Notes: generated by a model not told the origin, from the letters alone. A stretch of 64,000 nucleotides of DNA from Occallatibacter savannae (GCF_003131205.1 NZ_QFFY01000002.1:643016-707015); one strand, 5' to 3'; shown: positions 1 through 7,859, counted from the first letter of the stretch. Numbers and translations: made by a program.

Positions 1-2
1 GG

Positions 3-188
3 GTGCACGCTGAACTCGAAACCGAGTGGAAAAGGCTTGTAGAACAACAGGTCGGTGCGCACTCGAGTGGGGATGACAGCCCCACCGTCCGCCTTTACTG
101 GCAGATCATTGAACATCGCCGGTCTTGTGAGGTTTGCCGGGATGATGAGGCGATGCGGAGCATGGAAGAGACGCTCAAAAAGCAGTAG
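3..188 (+). CDS. Small Cys-containing orphan protein, possibly 5'-truncated
   Basis: A short acidic and basic protein of unknown function, whose reading frame is open to the left edge of the window, so the true start may lie outside it. Its pattern EWK-x2-LV-x2-Q-x-GA, then DSP, then HR-x2-CE-x-CRD recurs in a decayed copy at 2403-2633, which shows that this frame is or was coding. The two Cys of CEVC could bind metal with a partner, but no full zinc finger is seen. Its end overlaps the end of the convergent cNMP-binding gene by 14 bases. No function can be assigned. Confidence 0.45.
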   Translation: MHAELETEWKRLVEQQVGAHSSGDDSPTVRLYWQIIEHRRSCEVCRDDEAMRSMEETLKKQ

Positions 189-642
189 CGGCTTCTGCGA
201 TTGCCATCCGTGCCGCCCGAGTCTCCGCCGCTAGAATCTTCAGCACATTTAGTGACAGGACCGGGTCAGAGGCAATCATTTTGCAGAACTCCTCCGCTTC
301 TATCGCTATGAGTTCCGATCTAGCAACAACAACGCCTGTCATCGAGTACGGCTGGTTGCCGAAAGCTGCTGGTACACCAACAATTGAGCCGTTCTCGGCG
401 ATGAATCCGATTGCATGGGAGGTCGAGAATGGCAGCGTGAGTGCCACAGCCCCGGAAATGACAAGGTAGACCCTCGTTGCAGATTCACCCTGCCGGAACA
501 GAACAGCCGTGCGCGGGAAGGTCAAAGTCCTCCCACGTTGAATAAATTCTTTGATCAGTTCTGGGCTGGCCAAGATTCCCGAAAGCGGGGATGGCTGGGA
601 GACTTCTAGGATGTCCTGTTTGATTGTGGAATCGTCGAGCAC
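175..642 (-). CDS. Cyclic nucleotide-binding domain protein without DNA-binding domain
   Basis: The 155 residues form one Crp/Fnr-type cNMP-binding beta-barrel: residues about 35-125 contain FPRTAVLFRQGESATRVYLV and the following VISGAVAL, typical of the fold. The protein ends after one long helix and has no helix-turn-helix, whereas full Crp/Fnr regulators are about 220-240 residues. The phosphate-binding cassette near FGNQPYSMT lacks the usual Glu/Arg pair, so binding of cAMP or cGMP is doubtful. It may be a stand-alone sensor or a truncated regulator. The fold is a confident call, the role is not. Confidence 0.75.
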   Translation of the reverse strand: MLDDSTIKQDILEVSQPSPLSGILASPELIKEFIQRGRTLTFPRTAVLFRQGESATRVYLVISGAVALTLPFSTSHAIGFIAENGSIVGVPAAFGNQPYSMTGVVVARSELIAIEAEEFCKMIASDPVLSLNVLKILAAETRAARMAIAEAATAF

Positions 643-1091
643 GAGAACTCCCTCCGAAGATGCTGCCAGAATTCGAACTCGGATGGAGTGACGAGCGTCA
701 CATACAGTTCATCAATTCGGGGCGAAGATCGTTTTAATAACCCAAAGCCAAATTCGGGGTAGCCTCCAAGCCATTTAGACGTGGCATTCCCCTTCCTCCC
801 TGCAAGCCGCAGAACGCCTTGCAGGAGTGCTTCCTCTTACTGATTCAAGGCAGAGCTTTTGCACTGTAGGTCACGCGGAAGCAAGGGTTCTTCCCAGTTC
901 CATCTGAAGATTGCATCGCAATACAATCAATCTGGAAGTCAATCGGTTTTACCCTCGCCAGCCGAACCTGTTCCCGGCTGGCGTTGTTTTTTCTCAAACG
1001 GGCTCCACGTTTACGGATGGGACACTTGACGTCACTACCAGAGAAGCTCAGACTATTCGCAAAACCCCGTCTTCCCGGCTCGGAGGTCAGC
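643..1091. other. Gap without a supported gene
   Basis: This stretch separates the cNMP-binding gene from the zinc-ribbon gene and should hold the promoters of both. A long antisense frame crosses its right part but is judged spurious. No tRNA, repeat or strong terminator was seen. Confidence 0.4.
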
Positions 1092-1391
1092 ATGAACTTC
1101 ATTGACCGTGATTTGAAGTGCGTCAACTGCGGAGTTGAGTTCGTGTTCACGGCAGGCGAACAGGAATTCTTCCGTGCCCGTGGCTTCACAAACACACCGA
1201 AGAGTTGCCGGGAGTGCAGGTCAAAGAAGAACCATCGACCGATGAGGGCTGATAGCAAAGTGACCTGCGCGGACTGCGGGTCGGCAACGACAGTACCCTT
1301 CACCCCACGCCAACATCGACCTGTGTATTGCCGTGCGTGCTTCAGTGAACACCGCTCTGAGGCGGAATCCCCCGTGTGCACTGCTATTTGA
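1092..1391 (+). CDS. Double zinc-ribbon protein (zf-trcl plus CxxC-x17-CxxC type)
   Basis: A 99-residue protein made of two small zinc ribbons. The first has C10-x2-C13 and C39-x2-C42 around FVFTAGEQEFFRARGF, the signature of the probable zinc-ribbon family zf-trcl. The second has C59-x2-C62 and C80-x2-C83 around VPFTPRQHRPVYC, the short CxxC-x17-CxxC ribbon often found in tandem with it. The start was set at 1092 because GGAGG (1082-1086) lies five bases upstream; the open frame continues to 984. Such ribbons are thought to bind nucleic acid or proteins, but the target is unknown. A broken copy lies at about 1815-2040. Confidence 0.8.
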   Translation: MNFIDRDLKCVNCGVEFVFTAGEQEFFRARGFTNTPKSCRECRSKKNHRPMRADSKVTCADCGSATTVPFTPRQHRPVYCRACFSEHRSEAESPVCTAI

Positions 1392-1528
1392 GCCTGAGGG
1401 TAACCAAAGAGGCAACAATCTGCTTGCGCGTGTCCCGCTGCGCTGAGAACCTCAGAGAACCCTAGGGAAAACCCCGACAGACAGAGAATCATCAGAGAAG
1501 ACTGCGTGGGGGATTCTGAGGGCTCAAA

Positions 1529-1696
1529 ATGATTGATCCGAAGGTTCAGGTGCTCAAAGACACAGTCGAGAAGATCGAACGAAACCACAGCGACAATCCA
1601 GCGAGTTCCCAACTGAAGCAGATTCTGAACGAAAAAATCGAGGAGCTTGAAACTCTCGGCAATCGCGAACCTGAACCACTGGCCGAAAGCGATTAG
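1529..1696 (+). CDS. Small acidic coiled-coil-like orphan protein
   Basis: A 55-residue frame starting MIDPKVQVLKDTVEKIERN, rich in Glu, Lys and Leu and predicted by eye to be two amphipathic helices. It lies in the same direction 137 bases after the zinc-ribbon gene. The composition looks coding and the frame is free of rare features, but there is no recognisable family and only a weak ribosome binding site. It could be a small regulatory or structural protein. Confidence 0.4.
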   Translation: MIDPKVQVLKDTVEKIERNHSDNPASSQLKQILNEKIEELETLGNREPEPLAESD

Positions 1697-1814
1697 GGTT
1701 GACCGAAAAGTATGCACCAAGCATCATCGACCGAGTACGCAGGCGCTTCTCACCGATTGCGATGGACACACTCTGTTTATCGGTTTTCTACTTCTTAAAA
1801 AGGGCTCCACAAGT

Positions 1815-2040
1815 CACAGAGATTTCACTACCGCTGCTCGTCTAGTATCTGCTGCGGAGCGGGAGTTCTTCCATTCCAAAGGCTTCAATCACTGTCCATA
1901 ATTTACAGGGTGTGCAGGTTCTAGGTAATCGCCTCACGAGGGTCGATTCTTCCTTGACGTGCGAGGACTGGGGAAACCAACGATGCTCTTTACGCCGAGA
2001 CAGAACAAACCCGCTTTCTGTCCAGTTTGCTTCGCGAGGG
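1815..2040 (+). pseudogene. Decayed copy of the double zinc-ribbon gene
   Basis: Two fragments match the intact gene at 1092-1391 in the right order. The first reads AAEREFFHSKGFNHCP, matching AGEQEFFRARGFTNTP. The second reads MLFTPRQNKPAFCPVCFARG, matching VPFTPRQHRPVYCRACF. They lie in different frames with stops between, and the Cys of the first CxxC is lost (CEDW in place of CADC). This is direct evidence of duplication followed by decay. Confidence 0.6.
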
Positions 2041-2402
2041 GGAAATCCGCTTCCGGTGCATTCCGAGTTCAGATGCCCGGATGGAGCAGCCATATCGCGA
2101 ACAGGAACGACCAAAAAGCGGCCACCAACATGAACAGGACTGAGGCAGGACAATTCTGCCGTACTGCCGCACTCGGACGAAAGATTGGAACCCGATTTGG
2201 TGCGTGTGTCATTGTAGAAAACTCTTATAGCTAGTTCATGCGCTGCTCGCCGTACATGCGACGAACAGCGCGGGCCCACCGACTGCGTTGCAGTCGGGGT
2301 GCTTGCCCTGAGAGCGAAGCACCATACAAACTTGGATGCGGAAATCGCGAAGCAGAGAAGGTGCAGTTTTGGAGACTGCCGAGACCAAAGATTCTATTGT
2401 GA

Positions 2403-2633
2403 ATGGGCGGGAGAGCCGAGTATCGTTCCTGCTCCATGGGGTGTTGGGTTCACGAAGAGCTATACCGAGAATGGAAACTGCTCGTCTGGAAGCAGCATGG
2501 AGCCCCGTGCGGATATGACAGCCCCGCTGTTCAACTGTTCTGGGAAATGGTCTCGCACCGGGGGAACTGTGAGGCCTGTCGTGATGAAGACAACGGGAAA
2601 ACACTCCTGTTCCCGCCTTTAGATGCCCCATGA
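2403..2633 (+). pseudogene. Second copy of the EWK/CRD orphan family, probably broken
   Basis: The frame reads HEELYREWKLLVWKQHGAP, then DSPAVQLFWEMVSHRGNCEA, then CRDE, closely matching the gene at 3-188 over about 45 residues. The first residues (MGGRAEYRSCSMGCWV) do not look like a natural start and no ribosome binding site precedes them, so an upstream frameshift or truncation is likely. It may still be expressed. With the zinc-ribbon remnant just before it, it suggests that the segment at 1-1.4 kb was duplicated. Confidence 0.45.
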
Positions 2634-2733
2634 GAATAGGTGGCGAACGGTGACCCAGAGTGTATGCCCTGCCTTACAAATTGAGCTTCCGCGTTACGTA
2701 ATCAGCAATATGGGTTCCGCAACTTCAAAAGCT

Positions 2734-2895
2734 CTAAACCACTGCATGATGGAAAGTCCTGTGCCACTTGCCGCCGCTCTTGGCTATTTTGAAGGTGCGT
2801 CCATCAAGCGACAGTTCGTAGACGCCATCCGGCAGGTCAACGTTGATCTTGACTACGTCAGGCTTCACGTAGACACATGTATCTATTTGCGGCAT
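2734..2895 (-). CDS. Small orphan protein
   Basis: A 53-residue frame starting MPQIDTCVYVKPDVVKINV and containing LPDGVYELSLDGRTF, a plausible beta-rich protein. The frame is open further upstream to 3021, but the ATG at 2895 has GTGAGG six bases upstream and is preferred. It is convergent with the decayed copy to its left. No family is recognised. Confidence 0.45.
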   Translation of the reverse strand: MPQIDTCVYVKPDVVKINVDLPDGVYELSLDGRTFKIAKSGGKWHRTFHHAVV

Positions 2896-3427
2896 GGAAA
2901 TCCTCACCGCACGAACTCGGCACGGAATGCGAACGCCTCTGTGGATGAGTAACGCATCCAACTCGACGATCTCACGGCGGGAACTCAAGGTTCGCTCAAA
3001 ACTTAGAATGCGTCCAGACAAAGGTTAAGCACCCCTCTTGAAGTTCTGATGCACTTTGCTGAATGCGTGTGAGGGAGAAGTTTAGATCGTTGAAGTTCGT
3101 ACTCAATGATTGCGCCGACGCTCCCGCCCTCTTTCCTGCTCTCCTCGAACGGGTCGGGCGTGGCTGTGATGGCTGAGGATAGAATTTCTCCTAAACCACT
3201 AAATCCAGTTGACTCCCCCGTTCGTACCTCTCATCGGGCGACGGCCGATTTCCGCCCTGTTCAAGGATCAGCGAAACGTCATTTGTTCAGGCGCAGACCT
3301 TGTTCGCGTCGTAAGCATCGAGCACCCTGAATTCCGCTGTCGGAGGAGCGGACGCAACCAGCGGTGAACGAGTCTCACTGTACCGCTTTCCCAGTAACGA
3401 ACGAACCACCACGTTTCGGAGGTCTTC
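2896..3427. other. Gap before the ferritin-like gene
   Basis: No supported coding sequence. A 74-codon open frame at 3106-3330 on the plus strand has unnatural composition and no ribosome binding site. The right end carries GGAGGT (3418-3423), which serves the gene starting at 3428. Confidence 0.35.
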
Positions 3428-4231
3428 GTGTCAGATCATCAAGTTTCCCCAATTGAAGCCAACCGTCGCAACTTCCTCAAAGGCGCTGGGCTAACCGGCA
3501 TTGGCTTTGCTACAGCGTTCGTCGGTCTTCCTGCGTCTCTGACCACAACTAAAGTCGAGGCCGCTGCGTTTAGCGATGTGGACATTCTCAACTTCGCTCT
3601 CAACCTCGAATACCTCGAAGCTGAGTTCTATGCGGTCTCCACTTATGGCTCGACTCTCGTAAAGCTCGGTGTGATCTCCGCAGAGGACGAAACCGGACCG
3701 ACAACGGGAGGCAATCGGATACCCAATTTCTCAGCCTCTCCCCTCGCTGGTGTCGCCTCTGCTCTACGCAACGACGAGATCGATCACGTGAAGTATCTGC
3801 GCTCGGCATTGGGCTCCTCCGCAGCCAAGAAACCAGCTATCAACCTTAATGCCTTGGGATATGGCTATTCGAGCGTGAGTAGTTGGCTCAAGCTGGCGCG
3901 TCAGTTCGAAGATGTGGGAGTGAGCGCATATCTCGGTGCTGCTCCTCTCATCAGTAGTTCGGCGTACCTTGCAGCCGCAGCCGCAATACTCAGTGCCGAG
4001 GCGATGCACTCCGGCGCTATCCGTTGGGAGTGCGTCGGCAATGGTGTCGGCAGTCCGGCAGTGGATTCCATTGACATTCCACCAACGAGACAAGCTATCT
4101 TTGACCTGAATACCAAGGCATTGGCCATCCCGCGAACGCCATCTCAAGTCCTCAACATCGTTTATGCAGGTGGCCGTTCGATGGGCGGCTTCTTCCCGAA
4201 CGGCATGAACGGCGGAATCACGACTCAGTGA
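3428..4231 (+). CDS. Tat-exported ferritin-like domain protein
   Basis: A 267-residue protein of the Ferritin_2 type (PF13668-like). Residues 13-22 (NRRNFLKGAG) are a twin-arginine signal followed by a hydrophobic stretch and a likely cleavage near VEAAA. The mature part is a four-helix bundle: LNFALNLEYLEAEFY carries metal-ligand Glu residues, then LRNDEIDHVKYLRSAL has Glu and His, and ILSAEAMHSGAIRWE gives a later pair. Such proteins may bind or oxidise iron or manganese in the periplasm. The GTG start is supported by GGAGGT five bases upstream. A hairpin follows the stop. The gene stands alone. Confidence 0.85.
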   Translation: MSDHQVSPIEANRRNFLKGAGLTGIGFATAFVGLPASLTTTKVEAAAFSDVDILNFALNLEYLEAEFYAVSTYGSTLVKLGVISAEDETGPTTGGNRIPNFSASPLAGVASALRNDEIDHVKYLRSALGSSAAKKPAINLNALGYGYSSVSSWLKLARQFEDVGVSAYLGAAPLISSSAYLAAAAAILSAEAMHSGAIRWECVGNGVGSPAVDSIDIPPTRQAIFDLNTKALAIPRTPSQVLNIVYAGGRSMGGFFPNGMNGGITTQ

Positions 4232-4255
4232 AGAAAGCCCCGACGGCAACAAGGC

Positions 4256-4283
4256 CCCTGCAACGGCTTCCACCGTTGCGGGG
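4256..4283 (+). terminator. Hairpin after the ferritin-like gene
   Basis: An 11-bp stem with one G-U pair (4256-4266 with 4273-4283) and a six-base loop lies 24 bases after the stop codon. The following T-tract is weak, so it may be an imperfect rho-independent terminator. Confidence 0.55.
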
Positions 4284-4506
4284 TTCTGTCGGGCGGTCTC
4301 TCAGTCCTTTATTGTGTGTGGCACGAATAACATGAAGGCGTAGATTGGAATCTCACGGTTTAACACCAAAGGCAAATTCGTCCCGCGACTCGGTGGAAAC
4401 GGCGGGCCACGCGGGTTTTTTTTGCCCGAGCAACCCCTCTAACGTGCGACTCGTCTCTTTCCATTTTGTGAAATGTTCGACCCCGGCCTGTTGACCTTAT
4501 ACGCGA

Positions 4507-4695
4507 ATGGACAGAAGTCTACGCCAGCACGTCAAGGAACTCGAGAGAAAGGTTGAAGCGTACCGCGAGCAGCTAAAAGACTTCAACCTTTCACCCAATG
4601 AGCGAGTGAAAATGCGGGTACGTCTACACATTGCAGAACGCGCACTTGATCTATACAAGAAGGCATACGACCTAGAGCGCGAACTCTTAGAATGA
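4507..4695 (+). CDS. Small coiled-coil orphan protein
   Basis: Sixty-two residues, almost wholly helical and charged (LRQHVKELERKVEAYREQL, then RVRLHIAERALDLYKKAYDL), with heptad-like spacing of Leu and aliphatic residues. It is probably a small coiled coil that binds a partner. No clear ribosome binding site precedes the ATG. It converges on the next gene, with 14 bases between the two stops. Function unknown. Confidence 0.5.
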   Translation: MDRSLRQHVKELERKVEAYREQLKDFNLSPNERVKMRVRLHIAERALDLYKKAYDLERELLE

Positions 4696-4709
4696 GAGGG
4701 GTGAGAGTC

Positions 4710-4922
4710 TCACCTTTCAGGTGGCTTCTCCGGTCCAGCACGTTCAAGAGTTGATAGTTCGGACATCAACTTCTGAACCTCTTGCCGCGTAAGGTTGGTG
4801 GGGTTGGCTCTGAGAGCATTACGAATGCCCTCGATGATCATTTCTTCGGAAGTCAACGCCCGTTTGATAACCACGCGGCCCTCTACACACCTCTGACGCA
4901 TGAAGCAGGTCAGAGTAATCAT
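4710..4922 (-). CDS. Small orphan protein, second of a pair
   Basis: A 70-residue frame with a helical middle (ALTSEEMIIEGIRNALRANP) and LTRQEVQKLMSELSTLE near the end. Its ATG overlaps the stop of the gene at 4919-5128 by four bases, a layout typical of translational coupling, and that supports both small genes being real. No family is recognised. Confidence 0.5.
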   Translation of the reverse strand: MITLTCFMRQRCVEGRVVIKRALTSEEMIIEGIRNALRANPTNLTRQEVQKLMSELSTLERAGPEKPPER

Positions 4923-5128
4923 CCCGTCCGGAAGAAGTTCTCATCGGCGGCTTGAAACTCTGAACGCGGATCACGTTTGGCTACAGACTCCAGTTCCGCA
5001 ATGGTTTGCTCCACCCCTTCCCGCAACTTGGCTAAGGCTGAACTATCGCCGGGTAGATGGCCACAACTCTCCACGAGGCTCAACGTAGTCTGAAGAACAG
5101 AGATAACGGTCCTCGCATACGGCATCAT
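4919..5128 (-). CDS. Small helical orphan protein, first of a pair
   Basis: A 69-residue frame (MMPYARTVISVLQTTLSLVE and onward) with long amphipathic helices and LREGVEQTIAELESVAK near the end. It overlaps the following gene by four bases, so the two probably form an operon. It lies directly beside, and divergent from, the hairpin-rich region at 5170-5493. No function can be given. Confidence 0.5.
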   Translation of the reverse strand: MMPYARTVISVLQTTLSLVESCGHLPGDSSALAKLREGVEQTIAELESVAKRDPRSEFQAADENFFRTG

Positions 5129-5169
5129 GTGCGCTATGCTCCTTGGTGGGAATGGGGGAGTATTTACCT

Positions 5170-5493
5170 CGCACGATAAATTGTGCGGCTCAGTTGTTCA
5201 AGCCTCCGCCTCCCTGACGGTTTACAGACTGGTACCCTCCAATACGAACCAAAAGGGATTCTTGACTGGTTACCCGACGAGCACGGTAGCGTTGGCGTCA
5301 ACGACCCCTGCATGGGTCATTACACAGGTATGTTGGGGAGGGCTCACTCTCGGGGGAGAGGTGGTCTCCCCACCTGTGTTTGCGAGCCGGCGACTTATGG
5401 GCAACGCTGGCCGCGAAGATCGAATCTACGCAGAACACTGGGGCGAAATAGCGCAATGCACCGCAACTCGTGGAACGGTTGCGGGTCCTTTTT
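5170..5493 (+). ncRNA. Candidate structured RNA ending in a terminator
   Basis: This stretch holds a chain of stems: CGCACGA...TTGTGCG (5170-5187, one G-U pair); CGTTG/CAACG (5290-5303); GACCC/GGGTC (5303-5318); and an outer stem ACACAGGT/ACCTGTGT (5322-5329 with 5372-5379) with a nested GGGGAGA/TCTCCCC stem (5353-5359 with 5365-5371). It ends in a CCGCAAC/GTTGCGG hairpin and five Ts. Several overlapping open frames cross it, none with natural composition or a ribosome binding site. No known RNA class was recognised. The stems are read directly; that it is a transcript is inference. Confidence 0.35.
5461..5493 (+). terminator. Rho-independent terminator
   Basis: A 7-bp perfect stem (5461-5467 with 5478-5484) with a ten-base loop, followed by GTCCTTTTT. 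It has the classic form for a transcript on the plus strand. No supported coding gene precedes it on that strand, which is the main reason to suspect a non-coding transcript. Confidence 0.65.
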
Positions 5494-5669
5494 ACCCCCA
5501 GCCCTGAGGTAAGAGGGCGAGAACCATCGGCGTTTGTGATTTCCCCAGTCATCTCCAAACTGGCGAACCGTTACCTTTCGGTTAGAAGGCCGGGGTTTCA
5601 CCTGAGTTGAAGCGAAATCGAAGAATTGATAATCTTGTGCTATCCCCCAAGCAAGATGTAGAGGTTCAA

Positions 5670-5891
5670 ATGCAGTACCCTCACCGCCTAAACTCAGATG
5701 GCTCTGTCGATTCCATCTGCCCGACTTGCATTGCCACCGTCGCCACCGCCTTCTCAGAAGCCGACCTGAGACGGGCTGAAGAGGCCCATACCTGCGAATC
5801 ATGGCGTATCGCGTATTACGATCGCCGTTCGAACGTTGCTTTCCGCCTTCCGCCAGCACCGAGCCACCAACTCGCTTGGCAGCAGGGTTAA
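5670..5891 (+). CDS. Small Cys/His orphan protein of the DG-x-VDSIC family
   Basis: Seventy-three residues from an ATG with GAGG five bases upstream. Residues 4-23 (PHRLNSDGSVDSICPTCIAT) match HRFNPDGTVDSICRCCFRTV of the gene at 7151-7468, and the later pair EADL and EEAHTC matches EDDL and EVRHRC there. The spaced Cys and His (C-x2-C, then H-x-C) could make one zinc site. It is an unnamed small family present twice within 2 kb. Confidence 0.6.
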   Translation: MQYPHRLNSDGSVDSICPTCIATVATAFSEADLRRAEEAHTCESWRIAYYDRRSNVAFRLPPAPSHQLAWQQG

Positions 5892-5908
5892 GCAGGGTTC
5901 ACGTTAAA

Positions 5909-6154
5909 TCAGAAAGGCCTCTGATCCCACTGGTATTCGTTGCTGGCCCAGTTGGCTAGGCCAGCCTTTTCCAGACGTTGTTCGTAGGCACGCTGTGCTG
6001 CAATCTGAGCAGATAGTTTGCTCTCGGATGTTCCTGTTTGTAACGTCTTCCCGTTGACTACCCGCAGTGACCACCGCCAGTCGTCTGGAGTCTCAGAGGA
6101 CACGCACAATTCGATGATCATGCTCTCCAAGCGCAAAACGCAGATGTATGTCAT
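5909..6154 (-). CDS. Small orphan protein of the AAQ-AYEQRL family
   Basis: An 81-residue protein whose middle reads DWRWSLRVVNGKTLQTGTS, then AQIAAQRAYEQRLEKAGL, then YQW. The gene at 29360-29656 shares WVWS, LLQEG, AQVAAQFAFEQRLVWAGL and FQW in the same order, so this is a real family. A short beta meander then a helix is likely. The start could also be the Met at residue 12. No function is known. Confidence 0.6.
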   Translation of the reverse strand: MTYICVLRLESMIIELCVSSETPDDWRWSLRVVNGKTLQTGTSESKLSAQIAAQRAYEQRLEKAGLANWASNEYQWDQRPF

Positions 6155-6193
6155 TGAAGCCCGAAGATCACTGTTGAGGATGCACCCAAACTG

Positions 6194-6442
6194 CTATGCG
6201 ATAGCGGAATCGCCTTCTGCTTCAGCTTCTGCAAGTTCTGTAGTGCGCGGTTCAATGACTTGAACCACGTGAATCCTCGACTTCGTTTCGGCCTTGGCTA
6301 CTTCCAACTCCAAGATGCGCTTCAAAATATCGGCTTTGAGAGTCACGTAGGCTGGGTCACTCGTATTGACGGTGGGGTCGTCTTCGAGGCTCTGGAGAGT
6401 CTTGCGCAGAGCCTCCGCAGTGCTGGATAACAGGTAGCCCAT
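6194..6442 (-). CDS. Small helical orphan protein
   Basis: An 82-residue frame starting MGYLLSSTAEALRKTLQSLE, with long charged helices (YVTLKADILKRILELEVAKA) and an acidic tail. The upstream part of the open frame has poor composition, so the internal ATG at 6442 is chosen, although no strong ribosome binding site is present. It has no recognisable relatives here. It could be a small coiled-coil partner protein. Confidence 0.45.
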   Translation of the reverse strand: MGYLLSSTAEALRKTLQSLEDDPTVNTSDPAYVTLKADILKRILELEVAKAETKSRIHVVQVIEPRTTELAEAEAEGDSAIA

Positions 6443-6680
6443 GACAGCAGAGATAGGACAGAGCAGTCCGAACAAATTTTGATGTGAACCGGCCTGTAAA
6501 CGTTGCCATTTCGGGCAGACGTAAAGGGGCACTATCCCAAAATTTGGGAGAGAGGCCCGCATCCGACCCGTGCTTACACCTGCGGGCCTCCCGGACCACG
6601 GGCCAATGGTCTCAACAGACGATAGAGCAAAAGCCGATGAAGACAAATGGCATATTGGTGCAAGGCCTAATCCCCACCCA

Positions 6681-6875
6681 CTACTTCGCGTGCGCTCCAT
6701 CTTCTAATCGGGCATACAGAACGTCAGGTTCCTTCAGTACGCTGAACTCCGTGATCAGGTGAGCGGCGAACTGCTGAATCCAGCGAACCTCATCCTCGCT
6801 CAGGTCCGGGGAGTGCTGAAGATGCAGAACTGCTGTCTCCACTAAATTTCGGACGTGAATAGAAGGTTGCTCCAT
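6681..6875 (-). CDS. Small helical orphan protein
   Basis: A 64-residue frame from an ATG at 6875 (MEQPSIHVRNLVETAVLHLQ), mostly helical, with LSEDEVRWIQQFAAHLITEF in the middle. The longer open frame to 6941 has unlikely composition. It is divergent from the small gene at 6967. No family is recognised. Confidence 0.45.
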   Translation of the reverse strand: MEQPSIHVRNLVETAVLHLQHSPDLSEDEVRWIQQFAAHLITEFSVLKEPDVLYARLEDGAHAK

Positions 6876-6966
6876 TCGGGGTCCGATGCGAGTACATATC
6901 CAAGGGTTTTCCCTAGTTGGCAAGAACTTTCTGGTTTCCACAGAGCGATTCTGGCATTGTCTTCAC

Positions 6967-7164
6967 ATGGTTGACCACGACGAGCTTATCCTTCGCTCAA
7001 GGAGACTCGTGGCAGAGAGCCGCGAACTCATCAACAAGTCTCGCGTGATTGACAGTTGTTTCGACGAGCAGATGTCAAAATCCTTAGACGCGATAGCCAC
7101 GTCTCAAGACCTGATCCGAGAGCGCGACAAGGAATCAGACACAAAGGCTCTTAAGCACGTCTGA
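6967..7164 (+). CDS. Small helical orphan protein
   Basis: A 65-residue frame starting MVDHDELILRSRRLVAESRE and continuing in charged helices to DLIRERDKESDTKALKHV. Two similar segments (SRRLVAESRELI and TSQDLIRERDKE) suggest a helical hairpin. Its end overlaps that of the convergent Cys-rich gene by 14 bases. No function can be assigned. Confidence 0.45.
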   Translation: MVDHDELILRSRRLVAESRELINKSRVIDSCFDEQMSKSLDAIATSQDLIRERDKESDTKALKHV

Positions 7165-7468
7165 CAATCTCAAAGTCTCCCTGAGCCGACATCAACTCTT
7201 CCCATTCCGGATTGTATCGTCGCGCCTCCTCAGGTGGGCAACGGTGACGAACTTCATGGATCATCAGATCGTCCTCATGGAGCACGGTTCCTACAGTCCG
7301 AAAGCAGCATCGACAGATTGAATCTACCGTGCCATCTGGGTTGAATCGGTGCATGAAACCGTGCGCCATTTTTTGCCATCCTTCTGCGGAAGAGTTCAGA
7401 CTAGGCGCAAAATTTGCCTCCGCGCAACTGGGACAAATCCGAGTGTGGTTGTGCATTTCCAAAGACAC
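7151..7468 (-). CDS. Cys-rich small protein of the DG-x-VDSIC family
   Basis: A 105-residue relative of the gene at 5670-5891. It adds an N-terminal CPSC pair (RICPSCAEANFAP) before the shared HRFNPDGTVDSICRCCF block and the EDDL and HRC block, so one or two zinc sites are likely. The start at 7468 gives a natural N-terminus; the Met at residue 5 is an alternative. Function unknown. Confidence 0.55.
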   Translation of the reverse strand: MSLEMHNHTRICPSCAEANFAPSLNSSAEGWQKMAHGFMHRFNPDGTVDSICRCCFRTVGTVLHEDDLMIHEVRHRCPPEEARRYNPEWEELMSAQGDFEIVRRA

Positions 7469-7706
7469 TTCCCTGCGGCGGCAAGACGACCGAAAGAGTC
7501 GAATCAGTCAATGTCCGATCTTCAGTCGAGCTTAAGCTGCGATGGATAGAAAAGTCGGATGTCAACAGGGCAAAGTAGGAAACAGCAGATGCTCCAGACT
7601 CTGAAACAACACTCAATAAAATCGACAGCGATCCGGACAAGACCCCTTCAGTTATCGTCTCCGAGAAATACTGGCGCAACGGATTGAAGAAATCGAGGGT
7701 CAGGGT

Positions 7707-7859
7707 TTGACCAGCGGTCCTCAATTCCCGACACAAGAGGTCAAGTTGAAGTTGGATCAATCGCTCCTCAGCGATGCCAACGCGATAACAGAGCGCGAGG
7801 GCATCTCTCTGGAGGACTTCATCCTATACGCGGTCGGAGAAAAGATAGTGCGTTCCTAG
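7707..7859 (+). CDS. Very small ribbon-helix-helix-like protein
   Basis: A 50-residue frame with a TTG start preceded by GAGGGTCAGG. It reads EVKLKLDQSLLSDANAITER then GISLEDFILYAVGEKI, the strand-helix-helix rhythm of small ribbon-helix-helix antitoxin-like proteins. No toxin partner lies beside it. The frame is open further upstream, so the start could differ. The fold is an inference from pattern alone. Confidence 0.35.
   Translation: MTSGPQFPTQEVKLKLDQSLLSDANAITEREGISLEDFILYAVGEKIVRS

Noticed and set aside
660-690. Possible attL copy of the tRNA-Ser 3' end (ATTCGAAC)
   Set aside because: Only about eight bases match the T-arm; an attachment repeat should be longer.
845-1720. Long minus-strand open frame of 291 codons
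   Set aside because: It runs antisense to the zinc-ribbon gene, which has clear family motifs and a ribosome binding site. Its own composition (many Ser, Arg, Cys, no motif) is that of an antisense shadow.
5170-5430. tRNA-like words (CGAACCA, GATCGAATCT) that hinted at a degenerate tRNA array
   Set aside because: No cloverleaf could be drawn: acceptor ends do not pair and T-arms are incomplete. The stems fit a different structure, reported as a candidate RNA.
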